This document shows, piece by piece, positions 1 through 7,979 of a DNA stretch of 64,000 bases. Position 1 is the stretch's first letter. Each line of letters starts with the position of its first letter. Location: NCBI GenBank assembly GCA_051252515.1, contig JBPOFS010000007.1, positions 124,001-188,000 on the forward strand, in the 5' to 3' direction. Under the pieces are notes generated by a model, which was not told where the DNA came from, did not search any database, and worked only from the letters and a program-made list of their open reading frames with translations. The position numbers and the translations under genes are program-made. This DNA comes from UBA5078 sp051252515. GTDB lineage: Bacteria; Pseudomonadota; Gammaproteobacteria; Pseudomonadales; Pseudohongiellaceae.

Positions 1-93
1 ATTGGGGTCAGTAAATTGGGGTCAGAGTAGTGTTGTTTTTCAGAGTTTGAATAAATGTACACTGACCCCATTTATCCTGACCCCATTTATCCA
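1..93. repeat. REP-like GGGGTCAG repeat cluster
   Basis: Two direct copies of a TTGGGGTCAG-type unit at 1-26 are followed by two copies in the opposite orientation (TGACCCCATTTAT at 63-90), so the block can fold on itself. The same unit recurs near 1.5, 4.8 and 5.6 kb. The stop codon of the neighbouring nfeD-like gene lies inside the repeat. A REP element is inferred; no transposase is visible. Confidence 0.7.
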
Positions 94-521
94 GCGAGCT
101 CAACAACCAGCGATATCCCGTCTACTTTAGTGACTATCACTGAATCACCCTCTTTCAAGGCCTCGTCGCCCTTAGCGTCCCACTTGGTGCCATTGATAAT
201 AACGCTCAGCGCCCCATTTGCCGCTATTGCTACCTTGCCTTTGGCGTTGATCAGGTCTGTGTCATCCAGGGGCGTCAGCGCCTCGTCAGAGCTTTTACCT
301 CTAAAGATCGGTGCAAGGTGCTTACGCAGAAATACGATGGAGACTATGGATGCCAGAGAGAAGATCAGGACCTGCATTGGCAGAGCGTTAAGCACTCCGA
401 TGAAGGTCAACGCGGAGACGATCAGCGCCGCAAGGCCAATGAAGATTAAGAGTGCCGCCATAGAGAGCACTTCAGCCACAAGAAATAAAACCCCGGCAAT
501 CAGCCAATAGTGATACTCCAT
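87..521 (-). CDS. NfeD-family membrane protein
   Basis: This 144-residue protein has two to three hydrophobic segments in roughly residues 4-65 and a compact soluble C-terminal part (about 85-143) matching the OB-fold of short NfeD proteins such as E. coli YbbK. NfeD proteins partner with stomatin/SPFH proteins in membrane quality control. The qmcA-like gene lies 10 bp upstream on the same strand, so the two form an operon. The TAA stop is built from the first bases of the GGATAAATGGGGTCAG repeat, so the original C-terminus may have differed slightly. The family call rests on topology, length and partner gene. Confidence 0.88.
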   Translation of the reverse strand: MEYHYWLIAGVLFLVAEVLSMAALLIFIGLAALIVSALTFIGVLNALPMQVLIFSLASIVSIVFLRKHLAPIFRGKSSDEALTPLDDTDLINAKGKVAIAANGALSVIINGTKWDAKGDEALKEGDSVIVTKVDGISLVVELAG

Positions 522-531
522 AAGTACCTCC

Positions 532-1455
532 TTACTTGGTTTTACCGCTTTCTAGAATTTTACTAAACGCCGCAACGGCACTGCCTATACTAGACAGTTC
601 TGCGGGAAGGATTAACGTGGTGCTTTCTTTTGCAAGTTTTCCGAACTCCGCTACATATTGCTCGGCGATCCTTAGAGAAACGGCCTCTTTTCCGCCTGCT
701 TTTTCAATTGCCGCGGCGACCGCTTCGATGCCCTGTGCTGTAGCCGTTGCAACAAGCGTAATCTCCTGTGCTCGCCCTGTGGCCACATTGACCTGACGCT
801 CTTGCTCTGCCATCGATAGGTTAATGGTTTCTTGTTTTTGACCCTCAGAGACATTGATCATCGCCTCTCGATCGCCTTCTGACTTTGCCACTACCGCACG
901 ACGTTCTCGCTCAGCACGCATTTGTTTTTCCATTGCATCACTAATGCTTGGAGGAAGTTTAATGTCGGCGATTTCATAGCGAAGGACTTTTACGCCCCAA
1001 TTAGCGGCCGCCTGATCAAGCGCCTCTACCACCTTAGTGTTGATGGACTCGCGTTCTTCGAATGTTTTATCAAGATCGGTCTTGCCTATCACCGATCGCA
1101 GCGTTGTTTGCGCTAGCTGTGTGGCGGCATATTGGAGATTCTCAATGCCGTAGCTGGCATCCTTAGGATTGATGATCTGGAGATATAACACGCCATCAAT
1201 GGTGACAGTAATATTGTCCTTGGTGATGCACGCTTGCTCCGGCACATCAGATGCGAGTTCTTTTAGCGAGTGTTTGTAAGCCACCCGGTCAATAAAGGGT
1301 AAAAGTATGTGCAGCCCAGCTTCAAGAGTCTTAGTATATTTCCCTAGCCGTTCGATAACGAAAGCGCTTCTTTGCGGCACAATCTTAACGATCTGCATAA
1401 GGGTTACGATGAGCAGGACGCCCAGCGCTAGAGGTATCAATAAATCAGTGTCCAT
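532..1455 (-). CDS. qmcA: SPFH/band 7 protein, QmcA-like
   Basis: The 307-residue protein matches QmcA (E. coli about 305 residues). It has one N-terminal membrane anchor (residues 6-22), a band 7/SPFH domain (about 23-190, with the typical VPQRSAFVIERLGKY start) and an Ala/Glu/Arg-rich coiled-coil stretch (about 180-240) used for oligomer ring assembly. Such proteins form membrane microdomain scaffolds and modulate proteases such as FtsH. It is the first gene of a two-gene unit with the nfeD-like gene. Family assignment is firm; the precise substrate is unknown. Confidence 0.92.
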   Translation of the reverse strand: MDTDLLIPLALGVLLIVTLMQIVKIVPQRSAFVIERLGKYTKTLEAGLHILLPFIDRVAYKHSLKELASDVPEQACITKDNITVTIDGVLYLQIINPKDASYGIENLQYAATQLAQTTLRSVIGKTDLDKTFEERESINTKVVEALDQAAANWGVKVLRYEIADIKLPPSISDAMEKQMRAERERRAVVAKSEGDREAMINVSEGQKQETINLSMAEQERQVNVATGRAQEITLVATATAQGIEAVAAAIEKAGGKEAVSLRIAEQYVAEFGKLAKESTTLILPAELSSIGSAVAAFSKILESGKTK

Positions 1456-1498
1456 TCCGTTTCTCCAGTAAGACTAAGTGTTTTTTGAATTTTGGGGG

Positions 1499-1576
1499 GG
1501 GATAAATGGGGTCAGTGTAGAATTATTTTCCTAAATAATTCTACACTGACCCCATTTATCCCTGACCCCAATTATC
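1499..1576. repeat. REP-like perfect inverted repeat
   Basis: Arms 1499-1528 and 1533-1562 are perfect reverse complements of 30 bp with a 4-base loop (TCCT). Each arm carries the ATAAATGGGGTCAG unit, and one more CTGACCCCAATTAT unit follows at 1562-1575. The element begins about 8 bp after the stop codon of the DUF5916 gene and could act as its terminator, although no U-tract follows. Confidence 0.85.
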
Positions 1577-1583
1577 TTCTATA

Positions 1584-3842
1584 TCAGAAGCGGAACGTGT
1601 AATTGAGTTTCAATGCTCCACCACTTGAGAGTGTCTCGAAACGGCTGTCACGTAGCGGCCCATCGTCATATAGCCAGTTGTTGCTCCACACTAGGAAAAC
1701 ATCATTGCCTGGTTGAATGATCCAACGAAGGCGGGCGTAGACACCCACAACATGCGACAGGTCATCGTACTGTACATTGCCTGTGAATGCAGTCCAAGGG
1801 CTTAGATTCCAGGCCCAAGAAAGGCGCACGAGATTGGTGTCAAAATCACCCTGTGGCAAGGTCACTTCGTTGTGCTGATAGTTTGCGGTCAGCGACATGC
1901 CATTGCGCGAACGAATGGTGCCAGCGAGATCGATGCTATCGCGTTCACCGCCCCAGAACTCAGAGTGTTCGTATTCCGCGCTAGCAGAGAGCATTCTGCG
2001 CCCCGCGGTGCTGGCATCGACAGACCATTTGTCCGATTCATACTCGCCGGGCAGGATGCTAATGGCATCATCTCCTTGTCCATAAACGTTAAACGTATGG
2101 TCTAAGCGTTCAAAGTTGCGCCCGACCTCGAACGACAGCTGATCCCCACTTTCAAAGTTTATCTGCAGCGGCGTGATGTCGAGGTTGCGTGTCAGCAGTC
2201 GATCATCCAAGTCAGTCAGGTATTCAAAATAAATCTCGTGTTCAGTCTGACGAATGTATTTCCAGTTCTGCGGACGCGGTGCGATTGTAAACGTCGGTTG
2301 ATGACGTCGGTAGCCTCGCCGTTCGACAAAACCAAGGGCTGGGTCCCATTGTTCACCAAATTCTCGATGTGATGAATGCACGCGAATCAGATCGTTGGGG
2401 AACGACCAGCGTACACCACGAGAGCTGCGATCAGACGAACTTGAATCGCCCCCTTCGAGCGGGTCGTTATGGTAGACCATGAAGCCTTCAAATTGTGCGT
2501 TGTACTTCCCTAGGAACTGCGAGGTAAAGAAATTGAAATCTGCACCTATGGTGTGCCGATCTTCCAGCGCTACGCTACCAGGGGCTATATCAGAAGCTCG
2601 GCGTGTATAGATCATGCCAAGATGTGATTGTTGGAAAAGGCGGCGCTTAACTCGTGCAACCGTAAAGTCTTCAGCACCCCACGGACGCACCGTGCCATCG
2701 CCGTTGTCGAGCGAGGTATCACCGGTTCGCACTTGATAGAGACCAAGCTCATACTCTCCGACTTGCCCCCCCAATCGAGCCCCGAAGTCGATCGGCACTT
2801 CTTGGCCCTCCACTAAACCAATGCGGCGACTGAAGAAAGGGTCAGCCCAATTGAATGAGAACACACCCGAGCCTTCGAGAAAGAATTCACGTTGTTCCGG
2901 GAATCGTATAGGGAAGCGGGTAAGGTTGACTTGCCGATTGTCGACCTCAACCTCAGCGAAGTCTGTATTCAGAGTCAGCGCCGCGCGTAGGGATGGCGTT
3001 AGGGAATAGGTCACATCAATGCCGGCTTTAGCATCGTCACCGGCATTAATGCCTGCCGCAGGGCCGCGATTGGTTGAAACATTGACGAACGGTTTAAGCT
3101 CTATCCCCATGCCTTGGCTGAGGTCGTTCAAGCCGTTTAGTTGGCCTGTATGAATCGGGCGGAACAGCCCTTCGTTGCGACGCCAGCCATTCCATAGAAT
3201 TTCTTCGTTATGGCGGCGTATCGTGCGTTGGAAGTTGATGCCCCAAGCCCCTAAAGCGGGGTCGAAGTTGAGCGTGGAAAAAGGAATGCGAATCTCGGCG
3301 GACCAACCATCGTCCTGAATTGCGGTTCTGATATTCCAGATACCGTTCCAGCGTTTGTTGAAACCGCCCCCACCTTCTATCAAGCCGTCACCGAGCAAGC
3401 CTGCGGGGTTGGTCTCGAAAAAGTAGCCAGTCCTGTTGTCGTCGAAAGTACTGATGATCCACATAAAGCGGTCATCGGTGCCTAGCCCCGCATCACGTTG
3501 TAACTGATAGGCAAGGATGCCGGAAGGATCAGAGTCGTAAAGCATCGCGCCGATATACAGGGCTTCGTCGTCATAGAGCACACGAATTTCAGTGCGTTCG
3601 CTCGGCTGAGCACCTTCGATTGGTTCTTGTTGGCGGAACTCGGTGATGGGCTGAGCCTGCGCCCACACACCCTCATTGAGGAGACCGTCGAGCTGGACTC
3701 CTATGTCGCCGTCTATGCGGTGTGCCAGCATGCTGGGGCGCACCTCGGTGGTGGTAATGGTGTCTTGGGCAAAACTAGACGGTGATAGAAGTGACAGTGT
3801 CAGCAGCAAGAGCCCACAAGAGGCGGATTGTCCTTTATACAT
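1584..3842 (-). CDS. CBM9-like/DUF5916 outer-membrane protein
   Basis: This 752-residue protein starts with a signal peptide (cleavage likely after SSFA, about residue 25). A CBM9-like beta-sandwich follows (about 45-205, including the LDGLLNEGVWAQA motif). The rest is Tyr/Trp/Arg-rich with alternating hydrophobic residues and ends in aromatic Phe (TFRF), typical of an outer-membrane beta-barrel of the DUF5916 family. The family's role is not established; it is often linked to carbohydrate or peptide use. A REP-like inverted repeat follows the gene. No operon partner is visible. Confidence 0.85.
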   Translation of the reverse strand: MYKGQSASCGLLLLTLSLLSPSSFAQDTITTTEVRPSMLAHRIDGDIGVQLDGLLNEGVWAQAQPITEFRQQEPIEGAQPSERTEIRVLYDDEALYIGAMLYDSDPSGILAYQLQRDAGLGTDDRFMWIISTFDDNRTGYFFETNPAGLLGDGLIEGGGGFNKRWNGIWNIRTAIQDDGWSAEIRIPFSTLNFDPALGAWGINFQRTIRRHNEEILWNGWRRNEGLFRPIHTGQLNGLNDLSQGMGIELKPFVNVSTNRGPAAGINAGDDAKAGIDVTYSLTPSLRAALTLNTDFAEVEVDNRQVNLTRFPIRFPEQREFFLEGSGVFSFNWADPFFSRRIGLVEGQEVPIDFGARLGGQVGEYELGLYQVRTGDTSLDNGDGTVRPWGAEDFTVARVKRRLFQQSHLGMIYTRRASDIAPGSVALEDRHTIGADFNFFTSQFLGKYNAQFEGFMVYHNDPLEGGDSSSSDRSSRGVRWSFPNDLIRVHSSHREFGEQWDPALGFVERRGYRRHQPTFTIAPRPQNWKYIRQTEHEIYFEYLTDLDDRLLTRNLDITPLQINFESGDQLSFEVGRNFERLDHTFNVYGQGDDAISILPGEYESDKWSVDASTAGRRMLSASAEYEHSEFWGGERDSIDLAGTIRSRNGMSLTANYQHNEVTLPQGDFDTNLVRLSWAWNLSPWTAFTGNVQYDDLSHVVGVYARLRWIIQPGNDVFLVWSNNWLYDDGPLRDSRFETLSSGGALKLNYTFRF

Positions 3843-4001
3843 TTATTCTCCTGGGGGGATTATGGCTTCATGACATGGACCCCGAATACTCGCCATTCAT
3901 TGCAAGCATCAAGAAGAATCAATGAACGCAAAGACTTCTTCAACATACGGCACTGGCGAGAACTCCCTTGTGCTCGCAATTGGTAGCAGCGCCTTTCGCT
4001 T

Positions 4002-4817
4002 TCACTGAGAAGAAAAATGGTTGCGCCTGCAAAGTACAAAAATCGCAATGCCTCCCAAAACAGCCACCGAGGCCAAACCGAAGCGCAGTGTTATCGCCTC
4101 GTCCAGAAGGACCACGCCTCCCAATGCGGCGAGAATGGGAACACTTAACTGTACCGTAGCCGCCATGGTGGCCGGTAACGCCGGCATTACGGCATACCAC
4201 AAGGCGTAACCTATGCCCGACGCCAAGGCACCCGATGCTACCGCATAGCCTAAACCGACAACACTCGCCTGCTCTCCCGTGCCCATCAGCAGAAACAAAA
4301 CACACGCAAACGGCAACGCTCGGATGAAATTACCCGCCGTCGCAATAGTTGGGTCTTCAGCCGTCCGACCGCGCAGAGAATACACGCCCCAGGAAACCCC
4401 AGCCCCCAACATAAGCAACGCCCCGATCAATGGTGGTGCCTCAATCCCCGGAAGCATGAGCCACACAAAGCCACCGGCCGCAGTCGCAGCACCGACAATC
4501 TGCGCGCGATTAAGACGTTCACCAATCCACAATCCGTAAACGATCATGGTCACTTGAACGGCCCCAAACAACAGCAACGCCCCTGCGCCCGCATCCAAGC
4601 TAATGTAGGCAAACGAAAAGCCCGCTGCGTAGCCAAATAATGCAGCGGCTGATAGCCAGCTTCCACCGATCTTATGAGTACGGAATTTGGTTAATAGAAT
4701 TAGTCCAAGAACGACCGCACCAGAAACAATCCGCACCATCGTAAAAGTGGAAGCGCCAATGTGGCCAGACGCCAGAGCCTCACGGCAAAGTATCGAATTA
4801 GCTGCGAACGCCAACAT
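4002..4817 (-). CDS. EamA/DMT-family transporter, 5' end altered by repeat
   Basis: The protein has about ten hydrophobic segments in two EamA halves, as in drug/metabolite transporters (RhaT/YdcZ-like); the substrate cannot be read from sequence. The frame stays open upstream to a TTG at 4889, but residues before Met25 of that frame are encoded by the ATAAATGGGGTCAG repeat. I therefore place the start at the ATG at 4817, just before the first membrane segment (MLAFAANSILC). No clear ribosome binding site precedes it, so expression may be impaired. The native start was probably replaced by the repeat. Confidence 0.82.
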   Translation of the reverse strand: MLAFAANSILCREALASGHIGASTFTMVRIVSGAVVLGLILLTKFRTHKIGGSWLSAAALFGYAAGFSFAYISLDAGAGALLLFGAVQVTMIVYGLWIGERLNRAQIVGAATAAGGFVWLMLPGIEAPPLIGALLMLGAGVSWGVYSLRGRTAEDPTIATAGNFIRALPFACVLFLLMGTGEQASVVGLGYAVASGALASGIGYALWYAVMPALPATMAATVQLSVPILAALGGVVLLDEAITLRFGLASVAVLGGIAIFVLCRRNHFSSQ

Positions 4818-4829
4818 GGCGATAGCTGT

Positions 4830-4921
4830 AATAAATGGGGTCAGTGTAGATTTTCTAAAGAATTTTAAATGCACACTGACTCCAATCAATTATTAGAAAA
4901 TCTACACTGACCCCATTTATT
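4830..4921. repeat. REP-like inverted repeat inside EamA 5' end
   Basis: Arms 4830-4858 and 4893-4921 are perfect reverse complements of 29 bp carrying the ATAAATGGGGTCAGTGTAGA unit, around a 34-base centre that itself holds a diverged third copy (CACTGACTCCAAT). It lies exactly where the 5' end of the EamA gene should be. Confidence 0.85.
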
Positions 4922-4935
4922 CGACCCCATTTATT

Positions 4936-4989
4936 CTGTTCCACCATTTATTCCCATTTATTCTGTTCCACCATTTATTCCCATTTATT
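4936..4989. repeat. 27-bp tandem duplication
   Basis: Two perfect tandem copies of a 27-base unit beginning CTGTTCCACCATTTATTCCC lie at 4936-4962 and 4963-4989. The unit looks like a decayed derivative of the ATAAATGGGGTCAG repeat. It abuts the stop codon of the YciI-like gene. Confidence 0.85.
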
Positions 4990-5282
4990 CACACAGGGTG
5001 TTCAGCGTCTTTTCCTGCCACTGTTGTCCATTCTCGGACTTTCCAAGAAGTGACTAGACCATTAGCGACATAAGGGTCCTCTTTAGCAAAAGATTCTGCA
5101 ACCTTTTGAGAATCTCCCTTGAAAACAATAGCGGCTCCGTCTGCGGGGCTAGCAAACGCCCCTCCAAGAAATAACTCCCCTCGATCGATTGAGGCTTTGG
5201 CTAGCGCTATATGCTGGTCTCGAAACTCGCCTCGTCGCTCTAAATAATCAGGGGCATATTCATAAAAAAGTATGTAGTGCAT
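4989..5282 (-). CDS. YciI-like (YCII-related) protein
   Basis: This 97-residue protein has the ferredoxin-like YCII layout: HYILFYEYAPD strand, RGEFRDQHIALAKAS helix with the conserved His, GELFLGGAF, and DPYVANGLVTSWKVREW near the end. Family members are small dimeric enzymes or stress proteins of mostly unknown reaction. A Shine-Dalgarno AAGGA lies 8-10 bases before the ATG. The TGA stop is followed at once by the repeat cluster (ATAAATGGG). An attC-like site lies upstream, so this could once have been an integron cassette. Confidence 0.88.
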   Translation of the reverse strand: MHYILFYEYAPDYLERRGEFRDQHIALAKASIDRGELFLGGAFASPADGAAIVFKGDSQKVAESFAKEDPYVANGLVTSWKVREWTTVAGKDAEHPV

Positions 5283-5347
5283 GGTTTCGATTCCTTTGTG
5301 TTGCGGTTTTTTCGGGTAATGAACATTTTTTTGTTGACGTTGTAGTC

Positions 5348-5466
5348 ACATAACGTCCAGCTTATCAGCGCCCGTACCGGAGAGGTTTTTGTGGCAAAAT
5401 TTTGCGCAGCGAAACCCAAAAAATACAGCGTTGGTTTGGGCGTCTACGTGAAGTCGCTTGTTAGGT
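5348..5466 (-). repeat. Isolated attC-like site
   Basis: ACATAAC at 5348 and GTTAGGT at 5460 bracket 119 bp whose outer parts are imperfectly complementary (AACGTCCAGC... against ...GTCGCTTGTT). This matches the outline of the attC sites found from 11 kb onward but lies 5 kb outside the main array. It falls in the 339-bp gap between the YciI-like and AraC genes, which otherwise shows nothing clear. Confidence 0.5.
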
Positions 5467-5606
5467 GACTTAAAGCTACTAAGTATTTTAACTTAGGTAG
5501 CATTCACTTTTGGAGTTCACTGTATACTCCTCCAACCCGCACAACTCCGTTGTTTTAATAAAAGCCTTCTGCATCAGGATCATCAGTTTGAATGTACACT
5601 ACCCTC

Positions 5607-5622
5607 CTGACCCCATTTATTT
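5607..5622. repeat. REP-like single unit
   Basis: One CTGACCCCATTTATTT unit ends on the TGA stop codon of the AraC-family gene. It is a solo copy of the repeat described at 1-93. Confidence 0.7.
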
Positions 5623-6662
5623 CAACTTTTACGCAAGGTTGCCGATGGCGACTCACCAAACATCAGATAGTAGTCCTTGGCGAATTTTCCCAAGTGTAGA
5701 AAGTGCCAGTGCATCGCAATTGCCGTGACGTTATCCGTCTCTTTACAGGCTCTCAGCAACTGGCGGCGCGCTTGGTTCAGGCGCAGATAGCGCACATAGG
5801 CAACAGGCGTTGTCTGCAACAAAGTCTGAAAGCTGTATTCCAGCGTGCGCTGACTGATCTGCAACGCAAGGCAAACATCCACAATGGTCGGACAACGGTG
5901 TTGCCGGAATTCCTCCAAAATAAAGTCGATCGCGCGGTTGACCACAACGCGAGCGCGACCAAGCTTAATACTTCCCGATTGTTGCCATTCACCGGCAACG
6001 GTCTTCATCGTCATCACCAGTTGGTCTACGATCACCTTTCCGAACTGCGGATATTGCTGCCCCACGTCCTGATTATTGGCAAAGGATCTGGATGAGTGCA
6101 ATAGATCGGCCAAGGCGTGGAACGGGCGCCTGTCAATCATGTTCAGGGCAAGCACATCTGTCGGGTCAATATTCCATTGTGTAGGCTGCATGACCCGTAA
6201 TCTGTCCAGCAGAGCATCCTGAGAAAGCAGGAAATACACGGTGCTGGCGTTTTCCCTGACATGAATATCGCAATCCGTCCCCCCTGGCAGGAAGAACAGG
6301 GAGTGGTCTTCGGAGTTGTGAGTTGAAAAACGATGCTGGACGTTTTGCTCACGAAAGAATGAAAGCGTGCACAGGCCCTGGCTAGTTACGCCGCGTTTGT
6401 GAACCGTGCAATTCTGGGACTCGAAAAAAACGCTGACATCTTGGTGGTCAATTATGCGCACACGCCCCTCGTAGCTTCCCGCGGACAGCTGCGTAATTTG
6501 CAGCGGCATCCAGTCCTGGATCGCCGCCTGATCATTCGCATCGATAACAAGCCGATCGCGGAAGGTAATGGTGTTTTCAGCTGTCAAAAGTGAGGCCCTT
6601 TGCACCGTTTTTGCGAATATGTGATATCTCGAGGTCACTGTGAAAGGTAACTTAACAGCCAC
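5622..6662 (-). CDS. AraC-family transcriptional regulator
   Basis: The C-terminal 100 residues form the AraC double helix-turn-helix: first HTH around CPTIVDVCLALQISQRTLEYSF and second around TAIAMHWHFLHLGKFAKDYY, ending FGESPSATLRK. The N-terminal 240 residues are an unassigned sensor part, as in AraC_binding_2-type regulators. The frame is open to a GTG at 6755, but that would run into the divergent collagen-like gene, so I prefer the GTG at 6662, preceded by GGGATGG. The two genes share a 26-bp gap, so this protein probably regulates the collagen-like gene. The start is uncertain. Confidence 0.8.
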   Translation of the reverse strand: MAVKLPFTVTSRYHIFAKTVQRASLLTAENTITFRDRLVIDANDQAAIQDWMPLQITQLSAGSYEGRVRIIDHQDVSVFFESQNCTVHKRGVTSQGLCTLSFFREQNVQHRFSTHNSEDHSLFFLPGGTDCDIHVRENASTVYFLLSQDALLDRLRVMQPTQWNIDPTDVLALNMIDRRPFHALADLLHSSRSFANNQDVGQQYPQFGKVIVDQLVMTMKTVAGEWQQSGSIKLGRARVVVNRAIDFILEEFRQHRCPTIVDVCLALQISQRTLEYSFQTLLQTTPVAYVRYLRLNQARRQLLRACKETDNVTAIAMHWHFLHLGKFAKDYYLMFGESPSATLRKS

Positions 6663-6688
6663 CTTTATGCCATCCCGGAGATATTTTA

Positions 6689-7867
6689 ATGAATCTGTCA
6701 AAAATCCTGCCGCGCCCCAAAGGCGTCGCATTGCTGGCGACTGTATGCACTGCACTCCTGTCTGTTCAGGCTACTGAAACGCAGGCTCAAAATTCCAAGA
6801 ACAACCCCACGAATCAGGAGCTACTGGTCAAACAGGCACTTGTGATGTTCGACAACCAGACAAACTACGGCAACTGTGCAGCGCCCAACGACGTGATAGC
6901 GATTAGCGGCGTGAATTTTGACAATGGGAAACCGCCTGTTGTGATGCTGGGCGGAGAGGGTCCCCTAGAGATCTGTTCCTACAGCGAAGATGTTATTCTT
7001 GCCAATTGCCCAGATGGAATATGTTATGCGGGTGATTATCTATTGGAAGTCGTCACGGGCAATGCCGTAAAGGATTACGACGAGTACGACCTGACCATCG
7101 GCATGACAGGTCCGCAGGGTATTGCCGGCGTACAGGGCGAACAGGGAGAGATCGGTCTTCAAGGTCCACAAGGCGAAACGGGTGCGATTGGGCCCCAGGG
7201 TCCAAAGGGTGACCAAGGAGAGATAGGACTTCTGGGCCCGCAAGGCGAAACGGGACCTCAGGGTCTCCAAGGCGTAGCAGGTGCTGACGGCGCAACAGGT
7301 GAGCCAGGACTTCAGGGGCCAAAGGGTGATCAAGGCGAGATCGGTCTTCAAGGTCCACAAGGCGATCCGGGTGCGATCGGGGCTCAAGGGCCGCAAGGCG
7401 AGCGTGGACTTCAAGGATTGGCCGGAGCAAACGGTGCACCCGGCGCGCCTGGGCCTCAGGGACCTCAAGGTATTCAGGGACTCCGGGGTATTACCGGTCT
7501 ACAAGGGCCGCAAGGACAACAGGGATTTCAGGGACCAAAAGGTGATACTGGAGCAACCGGCCCACAAGGGGATTCCACCACCGTCCAGTTCTACACCAAA
7601 TCCAACCAGGAAACGTTCATTCTTGGAGGCGGCGAGATCAGCGCGTCATGCAATGCTGGGGATCACCTGACTGGCGGTTCCTGCAGCGTGGTCAACAACC
7701 AAATTTTTCCCGGCTTTGCGATATCGTCAGCATTTCACCTGGTTGTGCCTACGGGCGCTCCCCCCGTGCTCATACCTCTCAATGGCTGGCAATGCCGCAA
7801 GGATGTCGATTCCATCCTGAACAGGACAATAAGGGTGGAAGCATATTGCGTGGCAACGCAACCTTAA
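6689..7867 (+). CDS. Secreted collagen-like protein with IPT/TIG-like head
   Basis: This 392-residue protein has an N-terminal signal peptide (about 1-33), a globular head with IPT/TIG-like strands and paired cysteines (about 60-130), then about 52 uninterrupted Gly-X-Y triplets (residues 138-294) rich in GPQG and GDQGE, and a C-terminal knob with four cysteines. GGAG lies 8 bases before the ATG. Bacterial collagen-like proteins form trimeric triple helices and often sit on the cell surface or in exosporium-like layers. The gene is divergent from the AraC regulator. Internal DNA repeats encode the triplets, so length variation among strains is likely. Confidence 0.88.
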   Translation: MNLSKILPRPKGVALLATVCTALLSVQATETQAQNSKNNPTNQELLVKQALVMFDNQTNYGNCAAPNDVIAISGVNFDNGKPPVVMLGGEGPLEICSYSEDVILANCPDGICYAGDYLLEVVTGNAVKDYDEYDLTIGMTGPQGIAGVQGEQGEIGLQGPQGETGAIGPQGPKGDQGEIGLLGPQGETGPQGLQGVAGADGATGEPGLQGPKGDQGEIGLQGPQGDPGAIGAQGPQGERGLQGLAGANGAPGAPGPQGPQGIQGLRGITGLQGPQGQQGFQGPKGDTGATGPQGDSTTVQFYTKSNQETFILGGGEISASCNAGDHLTGGSCSVVNNQIFPGFAISSAFHLVVPTGAPPVLIPLNGWQCRKDVDSILNRTIRVEAYCVATQP

Positions 7868-7886
7868 GGAACTACAAGACAGAATA

Positions 7887-7946
7887 GGGACACTGATAAC
7901 TTAATTACTTAGCGAGGCGCTTAAGCTAGTAAATTATCAGTGTCCC
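7887..7946. terminator. Inverted repeat GGGACACTGATAA
   Basis: GGGACACTGATAA at 7887-7899 is repeated in reverse complement at 7934-7946. It lies between the convergent collagen-like and dienelactone hydrolase genes and may act as a shared terminator. The motif resembles a second REP-like family, distinct from GGGGTCAG; that link is an inference. Confidence 0.55.
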
Positions 7947-7979
7947 CTAAGGTCTAAAAGTGATTGCTGTCCCACTTTT

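Noticed and set aside
1..93. attC or CRISPR interpretation of the GGGGTCAG repeats
   Set aside because: They lack RYYYAAC/GTTRRRY cores and regular spacers; inverted pairing fits REP-like elements.
3940..4305. Antisense cysteine/glycine-rich frame in the EamA gene
   Set aside because: Composition is an artefact of the opposite strand of membrane-helix codons; no ribosome site.
7040..7468. Long antisense frames across the collagen-like gene
   Set aside because: They are shadows of the Gly-X-Y repeat composition and have no start context or family similarity.
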